Assembly (NCBI GenBank): GCA_945829225.1
Contig: CALZTY010000024.1
Coordinates: forward strand, 1-35,664
Direction: 5' to 3'
Length of the DNA stretch: 35,664 bases
Source of the DNA: an uncultured Bacteroidales bacterium
Lineage (GTDB): Bacteria > Bacteroidota > Bacteroidia > Bacteroidales > Muribaculaceae
The notes under the pieces: generated by a model
The model's input: the letters and a program-made list of their open reading frames with translations, nothing else
What the model was told of the DNA's origin: nothing
Databases searched by the model: none
Shown here: in pieces, positions 32,494-35,664 of the stretch
How positions within the stretch are numbered: position 1 is the stretch's first letter
Layout of the letters: every line of letters begins with the position of its first letter
Translations under genes and position numbers: made by a program

Positions 32494-32523
32494 AACGGCG
32501 CGAAATCACATCTTCGCGCCGTT
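32494..32523 (-). terminator. Hairpin terminator between convergent porV and buk
   Basis: AACGGCGCGAA (32494-32504) pairs perfectly over 11 bp with TTCGCGCCGTT (32513-32523) around an 8-nt loop. On the minus strand it is followed by a T-rich run, so it best serves buk; on the plus strand it could also stop porV transcripts. Confidence 0.75.
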
Positions 32524-32547
32524 AATCGTTGTGTATATCGGGGAGGG

Positions 32548-33609
32548 TTACTTGTACTCGCGGATAGGTAGTTCGCCGGTGAGGGCGGCATAGCCATTCT
32601 GGGCGAGCGAGAGCATCTCGTTTTCGCCCGGATAGATGTGGACAGGTGCCAAGAAGCTGACGTATTGGCGGATGTGGTCGGTGACGTAGTCGCTGAAGGC
32701 AACACCGCCGGTGAGGATGATGGCATCGACCTTGCCGCATAGGGCTGTGGCGGCGCCACCGATTTCCTTGGCAATCTGGAAAATCATGCCGCCGAGGATA
32801 GTCTCGGCTTTCTTATCGCCTTTCTTGATATTCTCGACTATAGCAGCGACGTCGGTGGTGCCCAGGTGGGCTGCCAGTCCGGCATTGCCACTGATGCGTC
32901 GCTTGAGTTGGGTACGCGTGTAGCGGTGTGAGTAACTGAGGTCAACGAGGGCGCCGGGGTGGATGGAGCCGGCGCGTTCGGGCGAGAAGGGACCATCGCC
33001 ATCGAAGGCATTATTGACATCGATGCAACGACCGTGGCGGTGTGCACCTACCGAGATGCCGCCGCCGAGGTGTGCGATGACCAGATTGAGGTTTTCGTAC
33101 TTGGTGTTGTGCTCGGCAGCGTAGCGGCGAGCGATGGCTCGCTGGTTGAGGGCGTGCCAGAATGCGATGCGGGGCATCAGCGGCGAGCCCGACACGCGGG
33201 CTACATCGTCCATCTCATCGACCGAGCAGGGGTCGGCAATGAGGGCGAGACACCCCGGGATAGTCTCGGCGATGGAGGCAGCGATGCGGCAGCCCAGGCA
33301 CGAGGCATGGTTGTTGGTGGGCTTTTCCATCTCGCGCAGCATCACGTCGTTGATGGCGTAGACACCGCCCTCGACGGGGCGGAGCAAGCCTCCGCGCGAC
33401 ACTATGGCATCGAAGTCCATAGGTATTCCCTTGTCCTTGAGGGTTTTAACTACCAAGTTGCGGCGATAATCGAGTTGGTCGCTGGCTTGGATAAAAGGCG
33501 CGAGGTCGCCCACCGAGTGCTTGATATTCTCAACGCACACGGGGTTGAGGTCGTCGAAGATGGCTATCTTGGTGGAGGTTGAGCCGGGGTTGATAGTCAA
33601 TAGTTTCAT
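32548..33609 (-). CDS. buk: Butyrate kinase (branched-chain fatty acid kinase type)
   Basis: A 353-aa member of the acetokinase/ASKHA family that transfers phosphate between butyryl phosphate and ADP, making ATP. The N-terminal phosphate-1 motif is 'LLTINPGSTSTKIAIF', the middle has 'HLGGGISVGAHRHGRCIDVNNAFDGDGPFSPERAG', described as residues about 180-214, and the adenosine motif is 'IILTGGVAFSDYV'. Length is standard. It lies 83 nt downstream of ptb in the usual ptb-buk order. Substrates could equally be isobutyryl or isovaleryl phosphate. Confidence 0.94.
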   Translation of the reverse strand: MKLLTINPGSTSTKIAIFDDLNPVCVENIKHSVGDLAPFIQASDQLDYRRNLVVKTLKDKGIPMDFDAIVSRGGLLRPVEGGVYAINDVMLREMEKPTNNHASCLGCRIAASIAETIPGCLALIADPCSVDEMDDVARVSGSPLMPRIAFWHALNQRAIARRYAAEHNTKYENLNLVIAHLGGGISVGAHRHGRCIDVNNAFDGDGPFSPERAGSIHPGALVDLSYSHRYTRTQLKRRISGNAGLAAHLGTTDVAAIVENIKKGDKKAETILGGMIFQIAKEIGGAATALCGKVDAIILTGGVAFSDYVTDHIRQYVSFLAPVHIYPGENEMLSLAQNGYAALTGELPIREYK

Positions 33610-33692
33610 GTAAGGAGTGTGTTAGGTAATTCGTGGTATTAAGGTGTGTTGTATTTGGAGCGTTGATGGGTTGAAAAAACGAGGTAAAGGGC

Positions 33693-34589
33693 TTAGTGGC
33701 GTGCAACCGATATGGCGAGAGCCAGGCTGCACAACTTGGAGCGAGAGGAGTCGCCACGCGAGGGCAACACTACAGGCACCTGAGTGCCGACAATCATGCC
33801 TGCCATGGTGGCATGAGCGAGCCACGAGATGGTCTTGTAGAAGGTATTGCCAGCCTCGATGTCGGGGAATACGATAGCGTCGGCATCACCGTTGACAGGC
33901 GATACGATGCCCTTGATGGCTCCGCTCTCGGGGTCGAGGGCTGTCTTGACATCCATGGGTCCATCGACGATGGCGTTGCCCATGGCACCGGCGGCGCATT
34001 GCTCCTTGAGCATTGCGTAGGACAGGGTGATGGGGAACTTGGGCGAGGTCTTCTCGGTGCAGTGGGTGAGTGCCACGCGCGGTTGCTCCACGCCCAGGGT
34101 GCGGAGTGTGTCGATGAGATAGCCGGTGATGGCGGCAAACTGCTCGTCGTTGGGGAAGGGAATGACGCAAGCATCGCTGAAGAGCAGCAATTTGTGGCGA
34201 CCGGGAATCTGTGCGGCGGTGATATGGCTCATGACTGTCCCGCGGGGCAGGATACCGGTCTCCTTGTTGAGTATAGCACGCAACAGGTTGTCGGTATTGA
34301 CCAAGCCCTTCATGAGCACATCGACCTTGCCCTCGCGAGCGAGGGCTACCGCAGCGGCACAGGCGGCGTCGTTGTCGGGGATATTGACGATGGAAACATG
34401 CTCGTCGGCTGCAAAGGGGATGCGAGCCGGGTCGCCCACAAGCACAAAATCAGCCAATGAAGCCTTGATGGCATCGGCGACTGCCTCGCAGGTGTGTTCG
34501 TCGTGAGGGCACACCACGGCTACTCGCGCACGTTCGCTGCGGGCTGCCAATGAGGCGATGATGGAATCGAAGTCGTTGTGAAATTGCAT
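33693..34589 (-). CDS. ptb: Phosphate butyryltransferase (phosphotransacylase family)
   Basis: A 298-aa phosphotransacylase converting butyryl- (or branched acyl-) CoA and phosphate to acyl phosphate. Typical segments are 'VLMKGLVNTDNLLRAILNKETGI', here residues about 88-110, then 'SHITAAQIPGRHKLLLFSDA' region, 'EKTSPKFPITLSYAML', 'GPMDVKTALDPESG' and 'NTFYKTISWLAHATMAGMIVG' region. The short length excludes long Pta. The ORF extends to 34670, but the -7-like element at 34608 lies inside that extension, so the ATG at 34589 is chosen. Together with buk it gives substrate-level ATP from acyl-CoA. Confidence 0.93.
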   Translation of the reverse strand: MQFHNDFDSIIASLAARSERARVAVVCPHDEHTCEAVADAIKASLADFVLVGDPARIPFAADEHVSIVNIPDNDAACAAAVALAREGKVDVLMKGLVNTDNLLRAILNKETGILPRGTVMSHITAAQIPGRHKLLLFSDACVIPFPNDEQFAAITGYLIDTLRTLGVEQPRVALTHCTEKTSPKFPITLSYAMLKEQCAAGAMGNAIVDGPMDVKTALDPESGAIKGIVSPVNGDADAIVFPDIEAGNTFYKTISWLAHATMAGMIVGTQVPVVLPSRGDSSRSKLCSLALAISVARH

Positions 34590-34607
34590 ACTTTTACTCG
34601 TTTTGTG

Positions 34608-34615
34608 CAAAGGTC
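34608..34615 (-). promoter_or_regulatory. -7-like element of ptb-buk
   Basis: GACCTTTG on the minus strand, 7 of 8 matches to TAnnTTTG, 18 nt before the ptb ATG. Weak but well placed. Confidence 0.45.
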
Positions 34616-34747
34616 TAATTTTTTTTGCACATTTCCAAATTTTTTGTGCGATAGTGCCAAAAAAAAGCAAATTACTCCAATTTCACAACAAAGCCACCAA
34701 AATTCAGTAAAGATATCGACTTGTTATTTATCCAATTAAGTCGGTGC

Positions 34748-34755
34748 TACCTTTG
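34748..34755 (+). promoter_or_regulatory. Plus-strand -7-like element pointing into the RhuM/Fic 3' end
   Basis: TACCTTTG exactly matches the strongest local promoter element, but no plus-strand gene follows; downstream lies the 3' end of the minus-strand RhuM/Fic gene. A TTG 24 nt upstream (34721-34723) is too distant for a good -33. It could drive an antisense RNA or be a remnant. Confidence 0.35.
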
Positions 34756-34768
34756 TATCTGACTTACA

Positions 34769-35664
34769 CTATTGATTATCCTTGTTGATAAGGTTGACCA
34801 CTACTTTCACCATTACATCTTTCTCTTCCATACGGCTCTCGGCTATCATCAAAGTCAGAGCGACGAGAGTATTGTCTGCTATACGCTTTCTGCCGTCTAC
34901 TGAATAAAGGATGCCATTCTTCTCCATGAACCAGAGAAAGAGCATAGCTGCAATACGTTTGTTGCCATCGCTGAACGAGTGGTTCTTCACTACGAGATAG
35001 AGTAGCATGGCAGCTTTTTCCTCAACTGAGGGGTAAAGGTCTTCACCATCAAATGTTTGATAAATCTGTCCAATGCTACTTTTGAATGAATTATCTTTCT
35101 CGTTGGCAAATAATTGGCTACCCCCAAACTTCACCTTCAGGGCATTTATAACATCCATGGCATTCTCGTATGTGGCATGAAAAGGCTCTTCTTTGGTCGT
35201 CTTCTCAATGATCAATGTCTGATAGTCATAGCGATCGAGTGTGTCGAGGGCATATACATAATCGGAAATAACATTGAACAATCCGGCATATTCACCCTCT
35301 GAAATATTGTTTTGGAGGGTGAGGGCACGAGACATTAACCTTACCACATCTTTCAGTTCGTCATAGTGGTCAAGGCGACGCCGATCGATAGCATAGCCTT
35401 TGATGAGATACTGCTTTAATATATTGTTAGCCCATTTCCTAAAGACAATTCCATTTCTGCTCTTCACTCTATATCCTACAGAAATAATCATGTCAAGATT
35501 ATAATAATCAACATTTTGCATTTGAGTATATCCCTCTTTCCTGCCATATTTCTTGGGTGTCGCAAATTTTGCGACTACCGACTCTCCTTCCAGTTCCTCC
35601 CTCAATGCATTATTGATATGTTTTGCTATTGTCTTGTAATCTCTACCATAAAGTTGAGCTATTT
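34769..35664 (-). CDS. RhuM-Fic/Doc fusion protein (5' end cut by window)
   Basis: Partial gene; the reading frame is open through the right edge, with 'IAQLYGRDYKTIAKHINNAL' readable before residue Arg-Glu-Glu-Leu at 35602. The N-terminal part is the RhuM virulence-protein domain ('VVAKFATPKKYGRKEGYTQ', 'YYNLDMIISVGYRVKS', 'FRKWANNILKQYL'). The C-terminal part is a Fic/Doc domain with 'HSFSDGNKRIAAMLFLWFMEKNG', described as the active-site loop; the motif HxFx(D/N)GNKR is intact. Fic/Doc proteins AMPylate or phosphorylate targets and often act as toxins; this fusion is common in gut Bacteroidales and has no proven target. No antitoxin is visible within the window. The gene is AT-rich compared with ptb-buk. 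Confidence 0.88.
   Translation of the reverse strand, partial: IAQLYGRDYKTIAKHINNALREELEGESVVAKFATPKKYGRKEGYTQMQNVDYYNLDMIISVGYRVKSRNGIVFRKWANNILKQYLIKGYAIDRRRLDHYDELKDVVRLMSRALTLQNNISEGEYAGLFNVISDYVYALDTLDRYDYQTLIIEKTTKEEPFHATYENAMDVINALKVKFGGSQLFANEKDNSFKSSIGQIYQTFDGEDLYPSVEEKAAMLLYLVVKNHSFSDGNKRIAAMLFLWFMEKNGILYSVDGRKRIADNTLVALTLMIAESRMEEKDVMVKVVVNLINKDNQ

Overview
The window reads as a chromosomal segment of a Bacteroidales bacterium. Almost every transcription unit starts behind the Bacteroidetes-type -7 element TAnnTTTG (seen as TACCTTTG, TAACTTTG, TATCTTTG), often with TTTG or TTG about 20 nt upstream. Family content agrees: DUF4491, a SusB-like GH97 enzyme, the type IX secretion protein PorV, a Cthe_2159/DUF4353 beta-helix protein, DUF4143 ATPases and RhuM/Fic. 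A Muribaculaceae-like host is my inference from overall resemblance; no marker gene here proves it. Most genes are GC-rich core genes. The AlbA_2 ATPase and the RhuM/Fic gene, and less clearly the GT4 and first DUF4143 ATPase, are more AT-rich and look accessory.

Layout. 1-230: tRNA-Val (minus) and its promoter. 230-2138: DUF4491 membrane protein and a GT39/ArnT-like glycosyltransferase, converging with overlapping 3' ends. 2277-5298: polyprenyl diphosphate synthase, then GH97. 5368-10366: a tight operon dsbD, mazG, topB and a 51-aa Cys-rich membrane peptide. 10528-14113: lysA, a GT4 glycosyltransferase and a DUF4143 ATPase. 14117-21503 (minus): a six-gene unit, DUF5715 lipoprotein, giant AsmA-like protein, HAD phosphatase, aroB, ybaK, aroC, with four ATGA-type overlaps or near-abutting junctions. 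21739-22911: a second DUF4143 ATPase whose promoter carries three palindromic boxes at exactly 33-nt spacing. 22977-23964 (minus): Fur-family regulator plus a PTPS/QueD-like protein with a zinc ribbon. 24185-25624: AlbA_2/HATPase protein. 25625-26040: gene-free region with degenerate 49-nt repeats. 26041-28316: two overlapping secreted-protein genes. 28268-31181 (minus): HAD, ribF, MATE. 31273-32466: porV. 32548-34589 (minus): ptb-buk. 34769-35664 (minus): RhuM/Fic, cut by the window end.

Functional themes are cofactor and amino-acid synthesis (polyprenyl chain, chorismate, lysine, FAD), envelope work (GT39, GT4, DsbD, AsmA-like, PorV, MATE), acyl-phosphate fermentation (ptb-buk), and scattered accessory ATPase or toxin-like genes. 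I do not see a phage, integrative element, CRISPR array or clear multi-gene defence island. The signals most worth following are regulatory: the 33-nt operator-like array (21607-21687), the tandem 7-1-7 boxes in the fur promoter (23979-24010), and several genes whose ATG sits 4-7 nt after the -7 element, suggesting leaderless mRNAs.
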